A stretch of 30,197 nt of DNA from Candidatus Levyibacteriota bacterium (GCA_016182225.1 JACOXV010000018.1:1-30197), one strand, 5' to 3'. Shown: positions 23,460 to 29,469, counted from the stretch's first letter. Notes: generated from the sequence alone by a model not told the origin. Numbers and translations: made by a program.

Positions 23460-24599
23460 TTATTGCTCTGGAGTTTTTTCTAGAATTACTTTTACTTCAG
23501 CTGTATTCCCTTCCCGCCAATAAGAAATAGAGACCTCTGCTCCTACCTTTTTTTCTGAAATTATTTTTGCCAATTCGTTCTTGCCTGCTTCCATTTTTAC
23601 TCCGTCAATTGAGATTATAACATCTGCAGGTTTTAGTCCGGCTTTATCTGCGGGAGAAGAAGTAATAATTGTTTCTATGTAGGCTCCTTCCGGTAAATTG
23701 TTCAGACTCGCGAGATCCTTATCGAGCATTCGATACGATACGCCCAGGTATGGCCTATCGAATTGCCCACCTTTATTAAAACTGTCAATAGAGTCTTTCA
23801 ATATATTTACCGGTATGGCAAAACCTATATTTTGACCGGAAGCTGCTACCGCACTATTTACTCCTATAACCTGTCCTGATGAATTAAGAAGCGGCCCCCC
23901 GGAATTTCCCGGATTAATCGCAGCATCTGTTTGGATCACATTATCAAGTCGCTCGGTAAATCCTTGGAAACTGGATCCTGCAACTATTCCTCTACCAAGT
24001 CCGGAAATTACACCGGTAGTAACGGTGTTTGGAAATTGTCCAAGTGCTGTTCCTATTGCTATAACAAACTGCCCGACCCGGAGTGAATCAGAATCTCCCA
24101 AGACTAGCGGTTCTAAATCATTTTGCGGATGCTCTGAGGGATTGATTTTAAGAATAGCTAAATCATTAAGGGGATCTCTGTAAATTCGCTGTACCGTATA
24201 TCTGGTGTCATTTCCCATAAGAATTTGGTATTTTGACTCCCTATCTGAAACCACATGTTTGTTAGTGACAACAAGTCCTTCAGAAGAGACAATAAAACCC
24301 GATCCTATATTTCGGGGCTTCGGATCTATCTCTTCATCTTGTAATCCAAAAATAGAGAAAGGCCCCAGATTTAAAGAATTATTTTCCTGCGGTGGAAGAT
24401 CTTCAACAATTGTTATTACCGATGGTCCTGTCTTTTTAACAGTATCTATCACAACCGACTCTTCTTTTAAGAGCTCTATGTTTCTCTGGGAAACTATTGC
24501 GTTTTCAGAATTAAAAATATTAGGAAATCTATCAACTAAAATTCCAAAAGCTCCTAATATCACAAGAAGGAATACAATTAAAGCTATGAGGCGGCGCAT
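23460..24599 (-). CDS. HtrA/DegP-type S1C serine protease with one PDZ domain
   Basis: A 379-residue envelope quality-control protease. An N-terminal transmembrane anchor (about 5-22) places the rest outside. The trypsin-like catalytic triad is His115 (VTNKHVVSD), Asp146 (DPLNDLAILKI) and Ser233 (AAINPGNSGGPLLN). One PDZ domain follows at about 283-375 (YLGVSYR, then SSPADKAGLKPADVIISIDG). The layout matches DegS/HtrA-like anchored proteases. It lies 5 bp after a CtpA-like protease gene, making a tandem of two PDZ-bearing, membrane-anchored proteases. Confidence 0.95.
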   Translation of the reverse strand: MRRLIALIVFLLVILGAFGILVDRFPNIFNSENAIVSQRNIELLKEESVVIDTVKKTGPSVITIVEDLPPQENNSLNLGPFSIFGLQDEEIDPKPRNIGSGFIVSSEGLVVTNKHVVSDRESKYQILMGNDTRYTVQRIYRDPLNDLAILKINPSEHPQNDLEPLVLGDSDSLRVGQFVIAIGTALGQFPNTVTTGVISGLGRGIVAGSSFQGFTERLDNVIQTDAAINPGNSGGPLLNSSGQVIGVNSAVAASGQNIGFAIPVNILKDSIDSFNKGGQFDRPYLGVSYRMLDKDLASLNNLPEGAYIETIITSSPADKAGLKPADVIISIDGVKMEAGKNELAKIISEKKVGAEVSISYWREGNTAEVKVILEKTPEQ

Positions 24600-24604
24600 A
24601 TTGG

Positions 24605-25861
24605 CTATTTTAGCAGGTCTATTATTGCCTTTTCAAGCTGAAAGTCATGGCTTGGATCATTATTATCAAACTTTACTTCAACATCGGGAGTCAGTCCTTT
24701 TCCGTGCACCCAGGTCTCGTTTGGTGTAAGCCATTTTGCAATTGTCACATGAAGTCCAGCTCCATTGCCGAGATCTTCTGATTGCTGGATAGTTCCCTTC
24801 CCAAAAGATACCTCACCATATAGTTTTGCCCTACTATGATCGCGAAGAGCTCCGGCTACAATTTCTGACGCACTTGCAGAACCTTTATTTATAAGCACAA
24901 TTAGTGGAACATCTAGGAGAAGACCTTTTCTATTTACCTTCATGGTTGTTTTTTCTCCATTCCCTTCTTCTTGAATAACAACCGGTGTTCCTTCTTTTAA
25001 AAATTCTGCTGCTATAAAATTAGCATCTGTTAAATATCCACCGGGATTATTTCTTAAGTCAAAAATTACTCCTTCAACCTTTTTATTTTTCATCTCAAGA
25101 CTAATTTTATTAATCATTAAGAGCCAATCTTGATTTGTATTGTCACCAAACTGGGAAAGAGATATATAGGCAACTTGTTTTTCTGAAATGTCCTTTGGAA
25201 TTTTTACACCCTCTATATCTTTTGCTTTCTTCACATATCCTTCAACACTGTTTATGGTAATTGTGTCTCTTACTATTTTGATATCCTTTTTATTTTTTTC
25301 ATCACGCACTACTGTTAGTTCTACCTCAGAACCTTTCGGTCCTCTAATTTTTTCGACAGCCTGAGAAATTGTCCAGTTGTCTGTGGACTCATCGTTTACT
25401 GCAAGTATCATGTCCCCTGCTCTGACTCCCGCTTTCTGCGCCGGACTTCCGTTTAGTGGAGCAACCACTATAATTCGTTTTTCTTTTAGTCCCAATTCGG
25501 CACCGATTCCTTCAAATTGTCCGGCAAGGCCTTGCTTAAAATTATTATTTTGCGTAGGCGGAAGATAAACAGTAAAAGGATCATCTAAAGATGAAACCAT
25601 TCCGGATATGGCTCCGTCCAGCATTTTTTGAGGATTTAATTTTGATTTATCATAATAATTTACCTCTATGTCTTGCCATACTTTCCAGAAATTAGCAAAA
25701 TCCATATTACTGACAGATTCCGGAGGCTCTTTGCTGGAAATATTAAGAACTGGTTTGTAATTCTGCCACTGGAAAGCTACTTTATTAACGCCAAAATAAT
25801 AACCTACGAGAACTGAAATGAATATAACTAGAATGAGCTGAAGATATACAATTCTTTTCAT
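24605..25861 (-). CDS. S41 carboxyl-terminal processing protease (CtpA-like)
   Basis: A 418-residue protease with an uncleaved signal anchor (residues 5-24). A PDZ domain spans about 115-195 (FEGIGAELGL, SPAQKAGVRAGDMILAVND). The S41 catalytic core then contains GVIFDLRNNPGGYLTDA, Ser330 in NKGSASASEIVAGAL and the general-base Lys355 in VSFGKGTIQQS, 25 residues apart as in Prc/CtpA. It trims or degrades envelope proteins from the C-terminus. The ATG overlaps the upstream barrel-sandwich gene by 4 bp. Confidence 0.95.
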   Translation of the reverse strand: MKRIVYLQLILVIFISVLVGYYFGVNKVAFQWQNYKPVLNISSKEPPESVSNMDFANFWKVWQDIEVNYYDKSKLNPQKMLDGAISGMVSSLDDPFTVYLPPTQNNNFKQGLAGQFEGIGAELGLKEKRIIVVAPLNGSPAQKAGVRAGDMILAVNDESTDNWTISQAVEKIRGPKGSEVELTVVRDEKNKKDIKIVRDTITINSVEGYVKKAKDIEGVKIPKDISEKQVAYISLSQFGDNTNQDWLLMINKISLEMKNKKVEGVIFDLRNNPGGYLTDANFIAAEFLKEGTPVVIQEEGNGEKTTMKVNRKGLLLDVPLIVLINKGSASASEIVAGALRDHSRAKLYGEVSFGKGTIQQSEDLGNGAGLHVTIAKWLTPNETWVHGKGLTPDVEVKFDNNDPSHDFQLEKAIIDLLK

Positions 25862-26604
25862 AACTTGACTATTATTTTTTTCTGACCATCCATTATAACT
25901 TTTTTATAATCTTTAATAAAGCTATTAAAATCTCCCTCTTTTATCATAATCACTGGCGTATCTATATTTTTTTCTTCAAGGTTTTGGAATTCTTCTTCAG
26001 GAATTTCTTGAGCTATGATACCTATCGCACCAACACCCATCGCCTTTGCTACTGCCTCGCGGCTTATTTTTTTCGCCGCAATAATTTTACCTGATATTTT
26101 TATGTCAATCTCCGAAAAGTCAACTTTTTCTCCTAAATTTACGACATCGCCAGAGGCACTTTTACCACAACCTATTTCTCCTAAAATTGCTTCTTTTTCT
26201 ACCTTTATAACTATTTTCTCATCAGACACCTCTATTACTTCCCCATCAACCGGTGAAGTAATTGTCTTTGCTTCTCCACCACCCTCTACTCTTATAATCA
26301 TATCTCCGGATTCTTCATCATATCTGTAAAAGGTGCCGTCTACTTTTGAGATAACTTCTTTTTTTGATAAAAATTCAGATTTTTCAGCTAGAATATCTCC
26401 TTTTCTAACGATATCGCCTGGATTTTTTTTAAGATATTCCTTTGCCTTCTGAGGAGAAACATTTAAGTCTGTAGCTACTTTCGCAAAAGCATCACGATGC
26501 GAATCTTTTTTTTCCGCAAGAACATGGTTTTCTTTAATCTGATCTTTTTCAGAAACTTTTGGAGTAAAACCTTGAGGTAAGTATATAGGCAGACTAGTCA
26601 TCAA
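25858..26604 (-). CDS. Barrel-sandwich (lipoyl-like) fold protein of unknown function
   Basis: A 248-residue soluble protein. Residues about 45-150 contain the hammerhead pattern of biotinyl/lipoyl or RnfC-like barrel-sandwich domains: NPGDIVRKGDILAEK, VISKVDGTFYRYDEESGD, TSPVDGEVIEVSDEKIVIKV. The Glu-Ala-Met-Lys modification site of biotinyl/lipoyl carriers is missing. The C-terminal half has KAMGVGAIGIIAQEIPEEE and IDTPVIMIKEGDF, alternating strand and helix, without a family I can name. It sits between rpsR (9 bp upstream) and ctpA, where rplI would stand in many bacteria. Its role may be in envelope or ribosome-linked work; this is open. Confidence 0.65.
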   Translation of the reverse strand: MMTSLPIYLPQGFTPKVSEKDQIKENHVLAEKKDSHRDAFAKVATDLNVSPQKAKEYLKKNPGDIVRKGDILAEKSEFLSKKEVISKVDGTFYRYDEESGDMIIRVEGGGEAKTITSPVDGEVIEVSDEKIVIKVEKEAILGEIGCGKSASGDVVNLGEKVDFSEIDIKISGKIIAAKKISREAVAKAMGVGAIGIIAQEIPEEEFQNLEEKNIDTPVIMIKEGDFNSFIKDYKKVIMDGQKKIIVKL

Positions 26605-26612
26605 AAATTATT

Positions 26613-26855
26613 TTATCTAATAATAAATGGCAAAAGAGCCAAATGTCTTGCATATTTTACATTTCTAGCTAAACTTTTTTGGTGTTTTGAGCAAATTCCG
26701 CTTCTGCTTCTTGGAACTATTTTACCTCTTTCGGTAACATATCTTCCAATAATTGCCATATCATGAAAAGATGGATCTTTCTTTTCTGTACAAAAATAGC
26801 AATCTTTCGGAGCAGACGATTTAACTTTTCTTCTAATTTGTTTTGCTTTTGCCAT
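26613..26855 (-). CDS. rpsR: 30S ribosomal protein S18
   Basis: An 80-residue S18 with the core RYVTERGKIVPRSRSGICSK and the family end ARHLALLPFI. A zinc-type Cys19-x-x-Cys22 (CYFCTEKK) with Cys55 and His58 (GICSKHQ) is present. It belongs to the classical rpsF-ssb-rpsR cluster, though separated from ssb by an inverted repeat that fills the whole 79-bp gap. Confidence 0.96.
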   Translation of the reverse strand: MAKAKQIRRKVKSSAPKDCYFCTEKKDPSFHDMAIIGRYVTERGKIVPRSRSGICSKHQKSLARNVKYARHLALLPFIIR

Positions 26856-26862
26856 GTTTCTT

Positions 26863-26935
26863 GGAAATCCTAAATTCTAAATTCCAAACTCTAAACATTT
26901 TGTTTAGGATTTAGAGATTGGTGTTTAGAGTTTCC
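26863..26935. repeat. Inverted repeat built of 7-bp units between ssb and rpsR
   Basis: Two 34-bp arms (26863-26896 and 26902-26935) face each other around ATTTT, with 24 of 34 positions pairing. Each arm is GGAAA plus four heptamers plus C. The left-arm heptamers are TCCTAAA, TTCTAAA, TTCCAAA, CTCTAAA; the right arm, read on the other strand, gives CTCTAAA, CACCAAT, CTCTAAA, TCCTAAA. The right arm ends on the ssb stop codon. It may act as a transcript-stability hairpin or attenuator, or may be a mobile minisatellite. Confidence 0.8.
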
Positions 26936-27417
26936 TAAAATGGAATATCTTCTGGTGAAACATCTGATTCTTCTCCGGACGCTTCTTTGCTGGGTTCCTT
27001 TTCTTCCTCATCTTTTGATTTTTTCTGGGCTTTCGGAGAAGGTTTTGACTCTTTTGGTTCTACATATTCCTCTTCTCTTCCTTTTTTGCTGTCCAAAAGA
27101 AGCATGTCTGAAATTATAATTTCAGTAGCATTTCTAGGACTTCCGTCTTGGGCATTCCATGTTCTGGTTGCCAGTCTTCCCTCAACGAAAACTTTGCTTC
27201 CTTTGGTGAGAAATTGACTGCAAAGTTCTGCTAATTTATTCCATGCAACTATCCTATGAAACTCTGCTTCATCTTTTTTTTCACCCGTATCAGTTGTCCA
27301 TGATCTATTAGTAGCAAGGCCAAAAGAACAAACAGCAGTACCGTTTGGTGTGTACCTGAGTTCTGGATCTCTTGTTAAATTTCCTATTAATTGCGCTCTA
27401 TTTAAACTTCGTGCCAT
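26935..27417 (-). CDS. ssb: Single-stranded DNA-binding protein
   Basis: A 160-residue protein with an N-terminal OB fold: RAQLIGNLTRDPELRYTPNG, then EFHRIVAWNKLAELC and KVFVEGRLATRTW. A Lys/Glu/Ser-rich disordered linker follows (from about residue 115). The acidic tip SPEDIPF is the partner-binding tail that recruits replication and repair proteins. It lies 23 bp after rpsF and is co-transcribed with it. Confidence 0.97.
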   Translation of the reverse strand: MARSLNRAQLIGNLTRDPELRYTPNGTAVCSFGLATNRSWTTDTGEKKDEAEFHRIVAWNKLAELCSQFLTKGSKVFVEGRLATRTWNAQDGSPRNATEIIISDMLLLDSKKGREEEYVEPKESKPSPKAQKKSKDEEEKEPSKEASGEESDVSPEDIPF

Positions 27418-27440
27418 ATCTATCTTCTACTTTCAATCAT

Positions 27441-27713
27441 CTATTTTCTTAACAGTAGGTGTCTTAATATATTATCATTATTTATAAGATTTTTTTCAAA
27501 GTCCGAAGGAATATTCTCTCCTTCAAACGATAAGGCCAAAAAATATCCCGATACTTCTTTTTTTATCGGGTAAGAGAGGGGTTTTTGTCCCATCTCGTTA
27601 TCTTTCTGAAATTTTACTTTTCCAAGTGCCTCCTTTATAGAATCTACTGTCTTTTTTTTATCGGCATCCTTAAGAGAGGATTTCAAAACTAAAACCAATT
27701 CGTATAATCGCAT
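27441..27713 (-). CDS. rpsF: 30S ribosomal protein S6
   Basis: A 90-residue ferredoxin-like protein beginning MRLYELVLVLKSSL, with the conserved GQKPLSYPIKKEVSGYFLAL block and the ending DNILRHLLLRK. It binds S18 in the 30S platform, consistent with rpsR in the same operon. It is the first gene of the minus-strand run and the last recognisable gene before the base composition changes. Confidence 0.95.
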   Translation of the reverse strand: MRLYELVLVLKSSLKDADKKKTVDSIKEALGKVKFQKDNEMGQKPLSYPIKKEVSGYFLALSFEGENIPSDFEKNLINNDNILRHLLLRK

Positions 27714-27725
27714 AATTTAGAAGTA

Positions 27726-27754
27726 ATCCTACCATAAAAAGAGGCTAAAAACAA
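27726..27754 (-). promoter_or_regulatory. Promoter of the rpsF-ssb-rpsR operon
   Basis: On the minus strand, TTGTTT (27749-27754), a 17-bp spacer and TAGGAT (27726-27731) preceded by TGG, an extended -10. The start would fall about 5 nt before the rpsF ATG, so the leader is very short. It is the last AT-rich-block element before the GC-rich region. Confidence 0.65.
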
Positions 27755-27774
27755 GAAGTAAGAATTTCAAACCT

Positions 27775-27813
27775 CCCTCATAAACCTACGAAAATTTCGT
27801 AAGCTTATGAGGG
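27775..27813. repeat. Long imperfect hairpin at the composition boundary
   Basis: CCCTCATAA (27775-27783) pairs with TTATGAGGG (27805-27813). Inside, TACGAAA (27787-27793) pairs with TTTCGTA (27795-27801); ACC faces AGC as a small internal loop. It lies at the junction between the AT-rich and GC-rich blocks. Confidence 0.75.
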
Positions 27814-27879
27814 CAAGGTAAGAGAAATAGAAAACGCCAAAAGGCGCTGCAGGGATAAAACCTGCATTTAGGCCTTGCC
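27812..27879. ncRNA. Candidate structured RNA with three-way junction
   Basis: A closing stem GGCAAGG (27812-27818) with CCTTGCC (27873-27879) encloses two perfect hairpins: CGCC-AAAA-GGCG (27835-27846) and TGCAGG-GATAAAA-CCTGCA (27848-27866). The nesting is exact and the loops are plausible on either strand. It is downstream of the small-membrane-protein run (minus strand) and upstream of rpsF. It could be a terminator/processing element, a small RNA or an attachment-like site; no known family is recognised and the strand is undecided. Confidence 0.4.
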
Positions 27880-27890
27880 ACTCTTTTTAT

Positions 27891-27905
27891 GAGCGGAATC
27901 CGCTC
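27891..27905. terminator. Hairpin after the 46-residue membrane protein gene
   Basis: GAGCGG-AAT-CCGCTC, a 6-bp stem with a 3-nt loop, starting 12 bp beyond the TAG of the gene at 27917. No T-run follows on the minus strand, so it may be a 3'-end stabiliser rather than an intrinsic terminator. Just left of it, ACTCTTTTTATGAGC recalls the ACTCATTTTTATGAGC core of the 29364-29455 repeat. Confidence 0.4.
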
Positions 27906-27916
27906 GTTGTTAGGCG

Positions 27917-28057
27917 CTAGGCTTCCATATCGTAGTAGTCCAGATCGTGGTTTTCGTCTTCCATGAAGGGCGCAACCGCGATGACAAACGCGAACACCGC
28001 TCCATAGATAGCGCTGACGATTCCGAAGATGATGATAGCGAGCCTTCGATAGTTCAC
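27917..28057 (-). CDS. 46-residue membrane microprotein
   Basis: Read from the GTG at 28057 to TAG: a basic start MNYRRL, one hydrophobic helix (IIIFGIVSAIYGAVFAFVIA), then an acidic tail (EDENHDLDYYDMEA). The positive-inside rule predicts a cytoplasmic N-terminus and an external acidic tail. GGAGG (28063-28067) lies 5 bp before the GTG. A 25-codon frame from the ATG at 28131 ends in a TGA overlapping this GTG (GTGA) and might couple its translation. No family is recognised. Last gene of the small-protein run. Confidence 0.6.
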   Translation of the reverse strand: MNYRRLAIIIFGIVSAIYGAVFAFVIAVAPFMEDENHDLDYYDMEA

Positions 28058-28134
28058 GACATCCTCCCTAGTTGGACAGTAGCGAGAAGACGATCATCGT
28101 CAAAAACACTACCACCTGGTAGCCTAATCATGAC

Positions 28135-28257
28135 TTATGAATTCTTGCTCCTGCGCAGTCTCGCCACGGCAGAGCCGATGGTCACGAGAGCGATGAGACC
28201 GATGAACGCGATTGCGTCAACGTTCATCGAGAACTCGAGCTGAGACAGACCAAACAA
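28135..28257 (-). CDS. 40-residue membrane microprotein
   Basis: Starts at the TTG at 28257, 8 bp after GGAGG (28266-28270); an ATG ten codons later is the alternative. Sequence features: a short polar start (FGLSQLEFS), one helix (AIAFIGLIALVTIGSAVA) and a basic tail RLRRSKNS, so N-out/C-in is likely. The Shine-Dalgarno lies within 10 bp of the previous gene's stop, showing a true operon. Function unknown. Confidence 0.6.
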   Translation of the reverse strand: MFGLSQLEFSMNVDAIAFIGLIALVTIGSAVARLRRSKNS

Positions 28258-28259
28258 CT

Positions 28260-28502
28260 CTAGCTCCTCCCTCTAGCACTCTTAGACTGGGAAGTTTCCA
28301 ACTCCTGCCGGCGGCGTTCGCTACGATACCCCTCGTACATGAGGAGCAAACCGACAGAAAGAAGAGTTACCCCCAGAATGATTCCCTGTACGATTCCGTG
28401 GTTTGGAAGAGTATTCCATACCAGGGCCAGGGTCACGATGGCGATGGTCAACGCCACCGACAGCGGCGGTCCGTTGAAGACCTCCTCCAAGAACGAGTAC
28501 AT
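28260..28502 (-). CDS. 80-residue two-span membrane protein
   Basis: The ATG at 28502 is preceded by GAGGAG, which overlaps the stop region of the 42-residue gene. Two hydrophobic helices (about 14-30 LSVALTIAIVTLALVW and 36-55 GIVQGIILGVTLLSVGLLLM) are joined by a short loop (NTLPNH). The tail is strongly basic and polar (YRSERRRQELETSQSKSARG). Both ends are probably cytoplasmic. Ends in TAG. No family recognised. Confidence 0.65.
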   Translation of the reverse strand: MYSFLEEVFNGPPLSVALTIAIVTLALVWNTLPNHGIVQGIILGVTLLSVGLLLMYEGYRSERRRQELETSQSKSARGRS

Positions 28503-28508
28503 CGGGTC

Positions 28509-28637
28509 TTACTCCTCTGTACTCTCAAGCGGCGAATCAGCAGATGTTGAAACCTGCCAATCGTCTGCGAGAGCCGCGAGCACAGCCACAATCGCTATGG
28601 CAAATATGATCGCGACCATGACCCACGATGGAAGCAT
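28509..28637 (-). CDS. 42-residue membrane microprotein
   Basis: The ATG at 28637 follows the strong Shine-Dalgarno GGAGGAGG (28642-28649) by 4 bp. One helix from near the N-terminus (VMVAIIFAIAIVAVLAALA), then an acidic/Ser-rich tail (DDWQVSTSADSPLESTEE). The next gene's ATG is 6 bp after its TAA. No family recognised. Confidence 0.6.
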   Translation of the reverse strand: MLPSWVMVAIIFAIAIVAVLAALADDWQVSTSADSPLESTEE

Positions 28638-28694
28638 GTATCCTCCTCCAGACTAAACCTTGACCGGATTGATTTCGGGATCTACCCGATACGA

Positions 28695-29027
28695 TCAGCC
28701 GATAGGCTTGTCCCTTTGGATTGGGTCAAAGAGCGCCCACTTGAACGCCTTAAAACCCATTCCGATCAAGGTGATAATCAAACACACCAGTAAGATATGC
28801 AGCTCGTTGAGCACTATTCCTTTGGTAAGGAACCACAACGACGCTACGATTATCGGCGTACTGATCAGTAGATAGACGATGAGAGCGAACCATCGAAAGA
28901 TTCGTCTCTCCAGTAGAGATTTTGTCTCTAACCTGTACGGAAACGCCGCAAGAAGGATACCTCCAAGGATCAGAGTTGCCAACGTGGAAAAGACGAGCTT
29001 TTGCAGCGTCATTTCATTACCCGACAT
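28695..29027 (-). CDS. 110-residue three-span membrane protein
   Basis: The ATG at 29027 follows AGGAG by 6 bp. Helices lie at about 10-30 (LVFSTLATLILGGILLAAF), 45-66 (FRWFALIVYLLISTPIIVASL) and 72-95 (VLNELHILLVCLIITLIGMG), with a basic loop between the first two. It ends with TGA. If that TGA were read through, the frame would continue 13 codons to a TAG at 28653, directly before the next gene's Shine-Dalgarno. No family recognised. Confidence 0.65.
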   Translation of the reverse strand: MSGNEMTLQKLVFSTLATLILGGILLAAFPYRLETKSLLERRIFRWFALIVYLLISTPIIVASLWFLTKGIVLNELHILLVCLIITLIGMGFKAFKWALFDPIQRDKPIG

Positions 29028-29111
29028 CTTCTTCTCCTATTTTTTCTTTTCTCTTCCCTTGTCAAAGAACCAGACTTCGCTGAAGCTTCGATTGGCAGGA
29101 AACCCGCTGTT

Positions 29112-29198
29112 TCAAACGCATCTTAGAAATCTGTTCACCCTTCCGAAGCCTTTCGACGTAGGAGGGTCAAAGAACATGTCCCAGAAAGGGCCGTTCAT
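29112..29198 (-). CDS. 28-residue open frame interrupted from a 24-codon continuation by TGA
   Basis: The ATG at 29198 opens MNGPFWDMFFDPPTSKGF and continues GRVNRFLRCV to a TGA at 29112. The same frame then stays open for 24 codons, ending WFFDKGREKKK and TAG at 29037. That TAG overlaps the Shine-Dalgarno of the 110-residue gene. No ribosome-binding site precedes the ATG; instead a hairpin TCTGAC-TT-GTCAGA touches it. It could be a leader peptide, a nonsense-broken gene, or a gene with sense UGA. Confidence 0.3.
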   Translation of the reverse strand: MNGPFWDMFFDPPTSKGFGRVNRFLRCV

Positions 29199-29260
29199 CT
29201 GACAAGTCAGAGTTTTTCGAGTCCGCAATTGGACACGCTACAGCACCCTGGAACCAAACG

Positions 29261-29269
29261 ATTTTATCA
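29261..29269 (-). promoter_or_regulatory. Candidate extended -10 promoter
   Basis: The minus strand reads TGA-TAAAAT, placed just left of the 17-bp inverted repeat. It would start a transcript near 29254 covering the 28-residue frame and the five downstream small-protein genes. No strong -35 is present. Confidence 0.35.
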
Positions 29270-29275
29270 CTTGAA

Positions 29276-29336
29276 CTTGCCTTTTTAAACCACTTTTTAC
29301 TTAGTCGCGTTCGACGCAATGGTCTAAAAAGGCAAG
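29276..29336. repeat. 17-bp inverted repeat with 27-nt loop
   Basis: CTTGCCTTTTTAAACCA (29276-29292) pairs with TGGTCTAAAAAGGCAAG (29320-29336), 16 of 17 positions plus one wobble-type mismatch. The loop contains its own GTCG-CGTT-CGAC hairpin. The GGCAAG arm sequence recurs in the structured element at 27812-27879. It lies in a 461-bp non-coding gap and may be a terminator/antiterminator or a recombination site. Confidence 0.7.
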
Positions 29337-29363
29337 GCTATCGGTAGAGTTTACGTCCCGGAG

Positions 29364-29455
29364 GGGACAATAAGACTCATTTTTATGAGCCCGCCTTATC
29401 CCTATCATAGGGACAATAAGACTCATTTTTATGAGCCCGCCTTATCCCTATCATA
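29364..29455. repeat. Perfect 46-bp direct tandem duplication
   Basis: Two identical 46-bp units (29364-29409 and 29410-29455). Each starts GGGACAATAAG, contains the stem CTCAT-TTTT-ATGAG, and ends CCCTATCATA. Within a unit GGGA..TAAG can pair with CTTATCCC, so each copy folds alone. A preceding GTCCC-GGAG-GGGAC hairpin shares the first unit's GGGAC. The core ACTC-TTTTTATGAGC also occurs at 27880-27894. Confidence 0.9.
29383..29454 (-). CDS. Doubtful 23-codon frame across the tandem repeat
   Basis: AAAGGAG (29461-29467) lies 6 bp before an ATG at 29454, opening 23 codons (start MIGIRRAHKNES) to TAA. The spacing is good, but the product is just the 46-bp repeat read in two frames. It may be a leader peptide or a chance match. 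Confidence 0.2.
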   Translation of the reverse strand: MIGIRRAHKNESYCPYDRDKAGS

Positions 29456-29469
29456 AGACACTCCTTTCT

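Noticed and set aside
26863..26935. CRISPR array
   Set aside because: The repeat units are 7 bp, contiguous and mirrored; there are no unique spacers and no cas genes.
1777..27713. Alternative genetic code (UGA as Gly or Trp) in the AT-rich block
   Set aside because: TGA ends pepA, the PerM-like permease and the TPR gene at family-typical lengths, so UGA is a stop there.
28054..28131. 25-codon frame between two membrane microprotein genes
   Set aside because: It has a neat GTGA overlap with the next start, but no Shine-Dalgarno at proper distance and no recognisable feature. Noted under the 46-residue gene only.
27947..28656. Plus-strand open frames in the GC-rich block
   Set aside because: Products are Ser/Arg/Thr-rich without helices. 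The minus-strand frames have ribosome-binding sites and coherent membrane helices.
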